From NCBI GenBank assembly GCA_037380725.1, contig JARRRL010000028.1, positions 1 to 14,191 on the forward strand: DNA of 14,191 bases. Reading direction: 5' to 3'. Below are positions 1 to 7,471 of this stretch, piece after piece. Numbering within the stretch: the stretch's first letter is position 1; the number at the start of each line of letters is the position of its first letter. This DNA is from JARRRL01 sp037380725. GTDB lineage: Bacteria; Pseudomonadota; Gammaproteobacteria; Pseudomonadales; JANQJO01. The translations under genes and the position numbers were made by a program. Under the pieces are notes generated by a model. It did not search any database. It was not told the origin of the DNA and worked only from the letters and a program-made list of their open reading frames with translations.

Positions 1-747
1 TAATTTAACTTGCATGTGCATTGGTAAATCAGCGACTTCATCCAGAAACAGCGTGCCGTTTTGGGCGACTTGGAATAAACCTTTCTTGTCTTCATTGGCA
101 CCGGTAAAACTGCCTTTTTTGTGCCCGAAAAATTCACTTTCCATGAGCTCAGATGGAATAGCGCCACAGTTTACAGGTACAAAGAGTGCTGTGGCGCGGG
201 GACCCAGTTCGTGTATCAAGCGCGCGACGCGTTCTTTCCCGGTACCGGATTCGCCGCTGATGTAGATGGGGGCTTGGCTGCGAGCTAATTTGTGTATTTG
301 TTTGGATAAAGTTTGCATGGGCGCACTGTTGCCGATTAGCTCGATCGAAGCGCCATGGGCCTGCGGTGTGCGTTTGTGTGATTGCAGGTTGAGCGCATTG
401 GTCACGAGCTCCCGAAGTTGACCCAAATTCACAGGCTTGGAAACGTAGTCAAAAGCACCCGCTTTGAACGCTGAAATGGCCGTGTCGATGGAGCCAAATG
501 CGGTGATGACGGCGACCGGTAAATCGGGTGTTTCAGCTTGAATATGAGACACGAGCTCGATGCCTGTGCCGTCGGGTAAATGCATATCCGTCAAGCATAA
601 ATCGAAGTCGTTTTCGTTTAAGAGTTGTTTGGCGTGCGCGACATCTTCTGCGCTGTCGGTGCTGATGTTCATGCGACCCAGTGTGATTTCAAGCAGTGCT
701 CGAATGTCGGGTTCGTCGTCGACGATGAGTGCGCGAGGTGGGGGCAT
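1..747 (-). CDS. pilR: Sigma-54-dependent response regulator PilR (3' end outside window)
   Basis: The 249 visible codons encode a receiver domain followed by the start of a sigma-54-activating AAA+ domain. The receiver (about residues 1-120) has the acidic pocket D10/D11, the phospho-acceptor D54 and conserved K104. The AAA+ part shows Walker A GESGTGKE (165-172), the sigma-54-contacting loop GSFTGA (212-217, the common variant of GAFTGA) and Walker B LFLDEV (233-238). The rest of the ATPase and the helix-turn-helix DNA-binding domain lie beyond the left edge. The ATG at 747 is preceded by a good ribosome site (GAGGAG, 6 bases upstream). It sits 39 bases after the stop of the histidine kinase gene, so the two are probably one operon. 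In this family the phosphorylated protein activates sigma-54 promoters, classically pilA. The name PilR rests on the PilS-like partner and the bamD/rluD/clpB neighbourhood; the receiver and AAA+ domains alone would fit any NtrC-type regulator. Confidence 0.88.
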   Translation of the reverse strand, partial: MPPPRALIVDDEPDIRALLEITLGRMNISTDSAEDVAHAKQLLNENDFDLCLTDMHLPDGTGIELVSHIQAETPDLPVAVITAFGSIDTAISAFKAGAFDYVSKPVNLGQLRELVTNALNLQSHKRTPQAHGASIELIGNSAPMQTLSKQIHKLARSQAPIYISGESGTGKERVARLIHELGPRATALFVPVNCGAIPSELMESEFFGHKKGSFTGANEDKKGLFQVAQNGTLFLDEVADLPMHMQVKL

Positions 748-786
748 CGTTTACTCCTCGGGTATGTGAGAGAGGCGGCGAGATGA

Positions 787-2430
787 TCATGAAGTTAGCA
801 GCCGACCAGGGTGTGCAAAAGTGATGCGGAAGCACGCCCCTTTTCTTTCCTTTTGTATGTAGCTTAGACTGGCATGGTTCATTTCGCACAGTTCCCGGGC
901 TATGTAAAGACCCAGCCCGGTCCCTTTGCTTTCTGAGGTGTAAAACGGTTCGAATAGCCGTGTTAAAGCGTGATCGGGTATACCGGGACCGTCGTCATTG
1001 ACTTCCAAATACGGCAATGTTGAACCTGGTAGTTCACCTGACAGCAACGTCAAGGTGGCGGAGCCTGTTTGTCGTAAGCTGTAACGAATCCCGTTTTCAA
1101 CGAGATTGGTTAAGACTTGATTGAGCTGCGAAGGGTCCGCTTGCACCCAGCAAGGACGCAGACCACTTAAGTCGATGTGGCACGGTTTGTTGTACGCTTT
1201 CGTGAATTCGTCAACGAATTGATGCACCCATTGATCCAGTTTAAAACGCTGGATGAGAGACGTTTTGCGTCGTGATAACTGCAAGACGTTTTCAATGATG
1301 TCGTTGACGCGTAAGCAGTGGTGTTGAATGATGCGTGTCATTTTCAGATCAGCTTGATCGACGTTTTTGGATTCCATTAATAACTGGGCAGCGTGACTGA
1401 TGGCACCTAAAGGATTGCGGACTTCGTGAGCTATGGCGGCGGTAAGCTGGCCGAGTGAGGCGAGTTTTAAATGCTGAGCTTGCTGGGTTAATCGGCTGGT
1501 GTCATCGAGAAAAATAATATATTGATCACCCGTATTGCGCGATAAACGCGCAAAGTGTGGGGAGACTTCGATGCAGTCGGGTGACGCTCGAAAGGGTTTT
1601 AGAGGGGCGTTTTCATTGTCGAGCCACTGTGATAATCGATCGTTTAAAGGAGGGCAGGCTTGGGGCAAGGTCTGATCGTGCAATGGGGTGGCGGCAGTTG
1701 ATGGAATTTCCATTGGTTCAATATCCAATTGTTCGGATGCTGCTTTGTTCATGAGCTGTATTGTTTTGGTTTTATCAACCACCATGACGCCGGTGAGCAT
1801 GCGTTGGATAATGTAATGATTCAAGTTTTGCAGTTCCAGTAAATCTTGCTCTGCGGCGCTGATGAGCGCTTCACTTTCGCGTAAGCGCGAGGCCAGTTTT
1901 TGCGCCAATAAGGAGGTGCTGAACAATACAATACCCAGTGTGCCAGCACGAATCCAATTATCGGTAGTGCTGTCTGTTGTGAGTGAGATGAACGTTTGCT
2001 CGATTAAGAGGGTGAGTGTGGCGAAAGCGGCAATGAAGGTGGCTAATTTGCCTTCCAATAAAATCGTGCTGGCGGCGACACAAACGACCAGTAAAATGGT
2101 TAAATGACTGCTGAGTCCGCCCGATGCGTGGGCCAATAGAATGATGGTGGCAATGTCGGAAATTAAACTGATGAGCGATAAGTTGCGCTGCCAATCGAGG
2201 TGGCGGTGATGCACCATTAAGGTGAGAACACTGATGGCAATGTATCCGATTGATACCGTCAAATATAAGCTTGAGTAGGTGGTGTGAGGAGGTTGTGAAA
2301 TCAGAAAGAAGGCAGCCAGAAGCAGTCCACTGATCAGGACGCGGTACCAGGAATACACGCGAAACGGTTGCCATTCTCGAGCGAGACTGTGCAGAGGAAG
2401 TGCTGGGCTATCCGAAAGGTGAGGGGGCAT
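787..2430 (-). CDS. pilS: Membrane sensor histidine kinase PilS
   Basis: This 547-residue kinase has about six hydrophobic segments in residues 29-180, as PilS proteins do, then a PAS-like region (about 200-310, beginning ILQRML-type GVMVVD). The dimerisation/phospho-acceptor helix carries the H-box AIAHEVRNPLG with H335. The ATPase domain has an N-box (TNLVENGIRY, N446), a G1 box (NDDGPGIP, 478-485) and a G2 box (GTGLGL, 503-508). Length is near the family norm of about 530. It should sit in the inner membrane and phosphorylate the regulator encoded 39 bases downstream. The ATG at 2430 has only a weak upstream GGA as ribosome site; it is preferred because the N-terminal motif ending YSWYR before the first membrane segment is typical of PilS. 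No disruption is visible. Confidence 0.9.
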   Translation of the reverse strand: MPPHLSDSPALPLHSLAREWQPFRVYSWYRVLISGLLLAAFFLISQPPHTTYSSLYLTVSIGYIAISVLTLMVHHRHLDWQRNLSLISLISDIATIILLAHASGGLSSHLTILLVVCVAASTILLEGKLATFIAAFATLTLLIEQTFISLTTDSTTDNWIRAGTLGIVLFSTSLLAQKLASRLRESEALISAAEQDLLELQNLNHYIIQRMLTGVMVVDKTKTIQLMNKAASEQLDIEPMEIPSTAATPLHDQTLPQACPPLNDRLSQWLDNENAPLKPFRASPDCIEVSPHFARLSRNTGDQYIIFLDDTSRLTQQAQHLKLASLGQLTAAIAHEVRNPLGAISHAAQLLMESKNVDQADLKMTRIIQHHCLRVNDIIENVLQLSRRKTSLIQRFKLDQWVHQFVDEFTKAYNKPCHIDLSGLRPCWVQADPSQLNQVLTNLVENGIRYSLRQTGSATLTLLSGELPGSTLPYLEVNDDGPGIPDHALTRLFEPFYTSESKGTGLGLYIARELCEMNHASLSYIQKERKGACFRITFAHPGRLLTS

Positions 2431-2564
2431 GAGTCCAGTGTAGTCTTTTTATCATGTTTTATTGCTACAGGGTTCATCGTTCAATAAAACGGTGGCTGTC
2501 CCCTTGGGGTGATGGTCCGTCGTGCGAGTCGATTCAAGGTGGTTTGAGTTTAAGGAGAGAGGGT

Positions 2565-4283
2565 ATGAACCAATCGTGTGCAACGACGCGGCACTTAACC
2601 GTTGCGTTTGAACAGTTTAACCCAATTGTGGGTGATATCACCGCGAATGTGGAGGCCATATTGTCTGCGGCGCGTCAAGCTGTTGCTGCGGGGGCGGACA
2701 TCGTGGTTTTTTCAGAACTGTCGCTGGTGGGGTATCCGCCAGAAGATTTATTGTTTCGTACTGATTTACGGCCAGCTGTGGAGCGAGCGCTTGTGCGCTT
2801 GTGTGATGCGCGATGAGCGATTGATATAGTGCTGGGGTATCCAGAAGTCAGCTCAGTAGGTATTTACAACGCGGCGTGTGTGATTCGCCACGGAGAGCGA
2901 GTGGCAAACTACCGTAAGCAGTGTTTGCCCAATTACGAAGTGTTTGACGAAAAACGTTATTTTTTACCGGGCGATGCCCCGACTGTTTTTGACGCCTGTG
3001 GTGTGCGTGTCGCCATAACCATTTGTGAAGATTTGTGGGAAGCGCAGCCCAGTCAACAGGTGAAGGCGTTGGGTGCGGATGTCATGATCAATTTGAATGC
3101 ATCGCCTTATCACTTGGGTAAGTCAATGGTTCGCTGTGCGATGGTGTGTGCGAGAGCGCTGGAGGCCGGGTGTGGTATTGCGTATGTGAATCGAGTTGGC
3201 GGACAAGACGAATTGGTTTTTGATGGTCGATCGATGGCGGTGAATGCAAATGGCACTGTTGCTTTTGAAGGCCCTCATTGTGAATCGGCTTCGTGGTTGC
3301 TGACTTATGATGTAACGTTGGGGCAATGGTTTCGACCGGAAGAATCGGCGGGTGTGGATGGTGTTGCGACGGGAAGGCGTGATGCGGTACCTGAAATCAT
3401 TTCACCCGAAACAGTAGAAGGGGAGTTGTACACCGTTTTAGTGCAAGGTGTGCGTGATTACGTGAATCGGAATGGTTTCCGTGGTGCGGTATTGGGTTTG
3501 TCGGGAGGCATTGATTCGGCGTTAACCTTGTGTGTGGCGGTGGATGCGTTGGGTGCGGATCGTGTGCGAGCGGTGATGATGCCTTATCATCATACGGCTA
3601 ATGAAAGCATTGTCTTGGCGCAAGGCCAAGCTGAGCGTCTGGGCGTGGATTTTAGCATTAAACCGATTGCTTCAGTGGTCGAGCGATTTGCAGAATTACT
3701 GTGTGATGACATTGATCCCGAGGGGCATGGGGTTACTCAGCAAAACTTGCAAGCACGGGTGCGGGGTGTGATTCTGATGGCCTTGTCCAATGAGTCGGGT
3801 GATATTGTGCTGACTACCGGCAATAAGAGTGAATTGGCTGTGGGATATTCCACGCTGTATGGTGATATGGCTGGGGGATTTGATCCGATTAAAGATGTAC
3901 CAAAAACGATGGTGTACCGTCTGGCTGAATACCGTAATCAACACGATGAAGTCATACCGCACCGTGTTCTGACACGTCCGCCCACTGCTGAACTGGCGCC
4001 CGGTCAACAGGATTCGGATAACCTGCCGCCGTACGAGGTGCTCGATGAAATTTTACGGTATTACGTAGACGGTGATTGTGGTGTGGCGGAAATCATTGAA
4101 AAAGGGTTCGATGAACAAACGGTGTTGCGTGTTGCGCAACTGGTCGATCGGAATGAGTACAAACGTAGGCAGGCTCCAATCGGAGTGCGTGTGTCTCAGA
4201 AAGGCTTTGGTAAAGACCGTCGTTATCCGGTTACTTTTTCGTGGCGTGTTCGTGGCGTGGTGAGCAACGATGAACACCACTGA
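2565..4283 (+). pseudogene. nadE: Glutamine-dependent NAD+ synthetase, interrupted by in-frame TGA at codon 84
   Basis: The last step of NAD synthesis: ATP-dependent amidation of deamido-NAD+ using ammonia from glutamine. Read through the stop, the frame is 573 codons and looks complete. The nitrilase-type glutaminase domain (about 1-270) has its full catalytic triad E51 (FSELSL), K118 (YRKQCLPNYEVFDEKRYF) and C154 (TICEDLW). The synthetase domain has the PP-loop SGGIDS (313-318), the TTGNKSELAVGYSTLYGD stretch and TRPPTAEL. The ATG at 2565 has a strong ribosome site (TAAGGAG). The only defect is TGA at 2814-2816, between LVRLCDAR and AIDIVLGYPE; no frame change occurs, and homology continues at once on both sides. 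Consequences could be an 83-residue fragment, or a 484-residue restart product from GTG 2829 (no convincing ribosome site) lacking E51. Other genes here (pilS, bamD, nadE itself) end in TGA, so TGA is an ordinary stop in this genome. Recent mutation, sequencing error or readthrough are all possible. Confidence 0.85.
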
Positions 4284-4316
4284 ACAATGGTAATGGTATA
4301 GTGATGTGACTTTACT

Positions 4317-4598
4317 TTATTGCGTATCGGACAATTCAGGGATGCGGGTGTGACGTGCTTCCACGTGAAGCCGAAATCGCTGGCATGCGCTCACAAAGCG
4401 GGCAATCTGTAAGAGGCGTGCTCGCGTTGGTGGATTTTCTTCCGAGTAATGCTCCATTTCTGACAGAAAAAACAGCGCTTGTTCTGAGACGTCGGTATTT
4501 TTGGAGTGGGTGGCGAGTGTATAGAGATTGAGCTCCGCCGTTTGGCATAACTGCAAAGGCTGTAGCAGTAATGCTGCATGTGTTGGGGTTTCTTGCAT
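4317..4598 (-). CDS. Small hypothetical helical protein (93 aa)
   Basis: I do not recognise this protein. It is mostly predicted helix by eye, with leucine- and alanine-rich stretches (HAALLLQPLQLCQTAELNLYT, SEQALFFLSEMEH) and a basic C-terminal part (RARLLQIARFVSACQRFRLHVEARH). There is no signal peptide or membrane segment. The ATG at 4598 is chosen because upstream codons look non-coding. The frame stays open to a GTG at 4715 (132 codons), but that stretch includes AT-rich promoter-like sequence and an AAGGAG that leads to no nearby start codon. The gene converges on nadE with only 33 bases between their ends, and follows another orphan on the same strand. It could be a chance open frame; the coding case rests on length and the plausible amphipathic helices. 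Confidence 0.45.
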   Translation of the reverse strand: MQETPTHAALLLQPLQLCQTAELNLYTLATHSKNTDVSEQALFFLSEMEHYSEENPPTRARLLQIARFVSACQRFRLHVEARHTRIPELSDTQ

Positions 4599-4735
4599 GT
4601 TGGTCACGTTCCATGTGTTGTGCGCTGCGTGCTGCGCTGTCGAGTCTCCTTTTTGACTTATTATGGTTGATTTATAATCGATGCGAGATGCGAATAGTGG
4701 CCAAAATGGCTGCACTCCGTGGGCTGTCGGCGTTT

Positions 4736-4771
4736 CGTAAACGACTTTCGTAAAATACGAAAATCGTTACG
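4736..4771. repeat. Long imperfect hairpin between two orphan genes
   Basis: The left arm reads CGTA, a bulged A, ACGA, a mismatched C, then TTTCGTA. The loop is AAA. The right arm is TACGAAA, a mismatched A, TCGT and TACG. That gives 15 paired positions with one bulge and one mismatch. It lies between the stop of the 88-residue gene and the next minus-strand gene. No run of T follows on either strand, so it is not a standard intrinsic terminator; it could stabilise an mRNA end, attenuate, or bind a dimeric protein. Confidence 0.6.
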
Positions 4772-4803
4772 CGTGAGCGCCACGTGAGTGAGTAAAATCT
4801 TGG

Positions 4804-5070
4804 TTACCCCACCGGTGAGGCGGCTTGATTGGCGGCGGCTTGTGTGACCAGAGCGGGTGCTTCCGTTGACGGTTTGAGCGTCGATTCCGAAGTGGTAAAA
4901 GGGGAGCCAAAGTCTTGGTGTTCGATGCCGTAATTCATAAAATTTTTGCGTATGTGCTGTTCCAGAGCGGCGTAGTCAACTTGCAGTCCCATGGTTTCGG
5001 CTCGCTTCAGGGTAAGGCTGTTTCGGTGGGCTAATTTTTGTAATCGTTTTTCTGCGTCCTGCATGGTCAT
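4804..5070 (-). CDS. Small hypothetical protein (88 aa)
   Basis: I do not recognise this protein. Residues 1-48 look like a charged helical pair (MTMQDAEKRLQKLAHRNS, then LEQHIRKNFMNYGIEHQDFG). Residues 58-88 are a low-complexity Ser/Thr/Ala/Pro tail that is probably disordered. It has no signal peptide, no membrane segment and no cysteine. The ATG at 5070 has a usable ribosome site (AGAGGA, about 4 bases upstream); a second ATG two codons later would be too distant. A TATTAT that could be a -10 element lies at 5195-5200 on this strand, but without a good -35. It lies between bamD and the other orphan, all on the minus strand, but the hairpins downstream of bamD argue for separate transcription. 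Confidence 0.6.
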   Translation of the reverse strand: MTMQDAEKRLQKLAHRNSLTLKRAETMGLQVDYAALEQHIRKNFMNYGIEHQDFGSPFTTSESTLKPSTEAPALVTQAAANQAASPVG

Positions 5071-5113
5071 TCGTCCTCTTTTTATTGGGGTGAAGCGAAA
5101 TGGGGCTGTGGCG

Positions 5114-5137
5114 CGTGGTTTTCTACGTGGTTTTCTA
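5114..5137. repeat. Perfect tandem 12-base repeat
   Basis: CGTGGTTTTCTA occurs twice head to tail (5114-5125 and 5126-5137), in the 5' leader region of the 88-residue orphan gene. Its function is unknown. Confidence 0.75.
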
Positions 5138-5250
5138 GGTCGCTAAAAACGCAGCACTTGTAGTAATAGTAACTGCCGTTTAGCGGCTTGGCTAATAATA
5201 CAATGCTATATCTGAGCAGCGATTGACGCATCATAAAATTCTATGATGCC

Positions 5251-5297
5251 AAAAACGCGAAAAGGTGCGCGAAATAGAATCTTCTATTCGCGTTTTT
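5251..5297 (-). terminator. Probable bamD terminator with two competing hairpins
   Basis: Two stems share one arm. The outer pair AAAAACGCGAA (5251-5261) and TTCGCGTTTTT (5287-5297) is an 11-base perfect inverted repeat. The inner pair CGCGAA-A-TAGAA (5268-5279) and TTCTATTCGCG (5282-5292) is an 11-base stem with one bulge and a two-base loop. Read on the minus strand, downstream of the bamD stop, the outer stem ends in a T run as an intrinsic terminator should. On the plus strand the inner stem is also followed by TTTTT. It probably ends bamD transcription and may work in both directions. Confidence 0.65.
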
Positions 5298-5355
5298 ACA
5301 GGGGGTAAAGAGGCTTTTTTCGTTTAATGCAGTGTTATTTTGATGGCGGTAAACC

Positions 5356-6243
5356 TCACCCGATTAAACCAAATGTGAGCCAGTGATACCACGGCTTTGC
5401 TGAGCGCGTGCTGGGCGTATATTTCAGTTGACCGGTCTCATTCAGCTCTGGGTAGTGGGGAAAGTTTTTGCTCAGTACGGATTCGGTTTGCTGGGCCAAA
5501 TCGTTCAGGCCGAGTTCGCGGTACGCTTTGACCACCAGCGCCATGGCTTCGGGTACAGCCGGTGTTTCGGGATAATTTTCCATGACGGTTTTACCCCGGT
5601 TTAATACAGCGATGAAGGCGCGACGTTCCAAGTAATAGCGTGCGGCCACTAATTCGTGCTCCGCCAGGAGATTGCGTAAATAAACCAGGCGCTGTTGTGC
5701 ATCGGCGGCGTAGCGACTGTTCGGAAATTTATTCAAAAACAGACTGAAATCAGAAAACGCTTCGTGCAAGGGGTGGATGTCCCGTTGTGCGGGTGAAGTC
5801 GGTAAAATCCGGGCTTTAAATCCGCGGTCCACGCTGAACGTGGACAAGCCTTTCATGTAGTACGCGTAATCGACATCTTTGTGATTGGGGTGTTGGCGAA
5901 TGAAGCGTTCCGCCTGCAGGGCGGCGGCGGTGTATTCGAGACTGCGGTAATAGGCATAGATCAAATCCAACTGCGTTTGTATCGCGTAACGCCCAAAGGG
6001 ATAGCGTGATTCCAATTGTTCCAGTTGTTCGACCGCCATTACGTAATTGTGGACGTCCATCGCTTTTTGGGCAGATTGATAGTACTGCTGTTCGCTCAGT
6101 TGTTTGGCGTTTGCATCGTCGTTGTTGGCGCAACCGCTGCTGAATGAAAAGAGCGAAATCAACAGAACGTAACCCAACAGGCGTTTTGGGGTCCGTAAGC
6201 ATAGCGGGGGGTGAGTGAAGCGGATCTTAGGTTGAGACAACAC
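5356..6243 (-). CDS. bamD: Outer membrane assembly lipoprotein BamD (ComL)
   Basis: BamD is the essential lipoprotein partner of BamA in the complex that inserts beta-barrel proteins into the outer membrane. The 295-residue product starts with a basic region and hydrophobic helix leading to a lipobox FSSGC with C38 as the lipidated cysteine. The mature part is built of TPR-like repeats. Family-typical stretches include QLEQLESRYPFGRYAIQTQL, AERFIRQHPNH, and ARYYLERRAFIAVLNRGKTVMENYPETPAVPEA. The start is a GTG at 6243, with ribosome site GAGGA 6-7 bases upstream. The usual length is about 245; the extra residues are a long pre-sequence before the lipobox and a C-terminal tail ending YHWLTFGLIG. 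It is divergent from rluD, an arrangement common in gammaproteobacteria. Confidence 0.93.
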   Translation of the reverse strand: MLSQPKIRFTHPPLCLRTPKRLLGYVLLISLFSFSSGCANNDDANAKQLSEQQYYQSAQKAMDVHNYVMAVEQLEQLESRYPFGRYAIQTQLDLIYAYYRSLEYTAAALQAERFIRQHPNHKDVDYAYYMKGLSTFSVDRGFKARILPTSPAQRDIHPLHEAFSDFSLFLNKFPNSRYAADAQQRLVYLRNLLAEHELVAARYYLERRAFIAVLNRGKTVMENYPETPAVPEAMALVVKAYRELGLNDLAQQTESVLSKNFPHYPELNETGQLKYTPSTRSAKPWYHWLTFGLIG

Positions 6244-6476
6244 AGAATTTCCTCTCGGCAGTTCAGGCGATGGTTTGTGGTTACAGACTCCACTTTATCG
6301 ACCAAATTAAAACACAGATACGGGTGTAAGCACAGGTGTAGCTGCCTTCGTCAGCCCCGTTTGGTTCGATGTGGATGAGAGTGTCTGTGTTAGACTGCTG
6401 ATCGAGATGAAATTTTGGATAGTGATTGTTGATGGTATTTAGAGCGGGGGTGAAAGCGGGGGATGGTGTTTCGAAA
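6244..6476. other. Divergent control region of bamD and rluD
   Basis: This 233-base region separates the divergent starts of bamD and rluD and must hold both promoters. I see no element close to a sigma-70 consensus on either strand. TAGACT at about 6391-6396 could be a -10 for rluD but lacks a good -35. No small gene is evident. Confidence 0.4.
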
Positions 6477-7439
6477 ATGAGCGATGATTGGGGTTCGTGC
6501 GTGGAGCGTGAAATCGTTATGCCGACAACGTTAGCTGGTCAGCGTTTTGACGCAGCGGTTCATCATGTGTGGCCGGAGTTTTCGCGGGGACGTTTACAAA
6601 AGTGGATCAAAGCAGGCGCAATTACAGCGAATGATAGACCTATACAAAATAAGACCACAGTGCGAGGTGGTGAGCGGGTGCGCTTGTTGGCTGAGTTGAC
6701 GCCTGAGCAAAACTGGTCACCGCAAGCGGCAGAATTGGATGTTCGTTTTGAGGACGACGATTTTCTGATTGTCAATAAATCGGCGGGGGTGGTGGTGCAT
6801 CCTGCGCCTGGGCACGCTGAGAATACGTTGGTAAACGCGTTGCTTTACCACGCGCCGCAGTTGGCGCATTTACCGCGTGCGGGCATCATTCATCGTCTCG
6901 ATAAAGAAACCACGGGTTTGCTTGTGGTGGCTAAGTCTTTAATGGCGCATGCGGCGTTGGTGGAAGCCTTACAAGCTCGTCGTATCAAGCGAGCGTATTT
7001 GGCGCTGGTGTGGGGCTTGGTGACAGGGAGTAACACGGTAAATAAGCCGATTGGACGACATCCGCGCGTGCGAACCAAAATGGCGGTCGTGGATTCAGGT
7101 AAGCCTGCTGTGACCCATTTTCAAATTAAACAACGTTTTGCGCAACACACCTTGCTGGACGTACAGCTCGAAACGGGGCGTACGCATCAAATACGCGTTC
7201 ATTTGGCCTCCATGGGTTTGCCCATTGTGGGGGATCCAGTTTATGGCGGACGGCAGCGTGTGGTGGCGGGAGCTTCGTTCTTGGTGCGGGAGCGCGTGGC
7301 CGCGTTTCGTCGGCAAGCCTTGCACGCGACGGCGCTGAGTTTGGCGCATCCTCGTAGCGGGGAAACGGTGTGCGTTGAGGCGCCGATACCCGAAGACTTT
7401 CGCGCGTTGTTGAACGCGTTGTCGGAGACGACAGCGTAA
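6477..7439 (+). CDS. rluD: 23S rRNA pseudouridine synthase RluD
   Basis: RluD converts uridines 1911, 1915 and 1917 of helix 69 of 23S rRNA (E. coli numbering) to pseudouridine, supporting ribosome assembly and termination. The product of 320 residues (E. coli about 326) has an N-terminal S4 RNA-binding domain (FSRGRLQKWIKAGAITANDR... VRGGERVRL). The RsuA/RluD catalytic domain follows, with VNKSAGVVVHPAPG and the active-site motif HRLDKETTGLLVVAK, in which the catalytic Asp is D142. The motif GRTHQIRVHLASMGLPIVGDPVYGG is also present. The ATG at 6477 is preferred because it puts the S4 domain at the usual distance; the frame stays open up to TTG 6426, with ATG at 6432 an alternative, and no start has a strong ribosome site. 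pgeF follows 32 bases later, so the two are probably cotranscribed. Confidence 0.93.
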   Translation: MSDDWGSCVEREIVMPTTLAGQRFDAAVHHVWPEFSRGRLQKWIKAGAITANDRPIQNKTTVRGGERVRLLAELTPEQNWSPQAAELDVRFEDDDFLIVNKSAGVVVHPAPGHAENTLVNALLYHAPQLAHLPRAGIIHRLDKETTGLLVVAKSLMAHAALVEALQARRIKRAYLALVWGLVTGSNTVNKPIGRHPRVRTKMAVVDSGKPAVTHFQIKQRFAQHTLLDVQLETGRTHQIRVHLASMGLPIVGDPVYGGRQRVVAGASFLVRERVAAFRRQALHATALSLAHPRSGETVCVEAPIPEDFRALLNALSETTA

Positions 7440-7471
7440 GGCGTGTTGTGATGTTTGATGATCTTTTGTGA

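Larger units (their letters stand above)
5071..5355. other. Intergenic region between bamD and the 88-aa gene
   Basis: These 285 bases hold no gene that I can support. From left to right they contain the tandem 12-mer at 5114-5137, a hairpin with arms 5141-5154 and 5173-5185 (CGCTAAA...GCAG against CTGC...TTTAGCG), and a perfect 8-base inverted repeat GCATCATA/TATGATGC at 5228-5249. The terminator-like double hairpin at 5251-5297 follows. The density of inverted repeats in such a short space is unusual for this window. Confidence 0.6.

Noticed and set aside
2814..2844. Selenocysteine insertion at the nadE TGA
   Set aside because: A short GGT-containing hairpin follows at roughly the right distance, but its stem is only four pairs and the position is not an active-site residue. 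No NadE selenoprotein is known to me.
2814..4283. A reassigned genetic code (TGA as Trp)
   Set aside because: pilS, bamD, nadE and the DUF4124 gene all end in TGA at the expected family lengths, and conserved tryptophans are encoded by TGG.
4336..4614. Alternative 92-codon frame over the 93-aa orphan gene
   Set aside because: It overlaps the chosen frame almost completely and has a less protein-like composition; only one of the two is likely to be coding.
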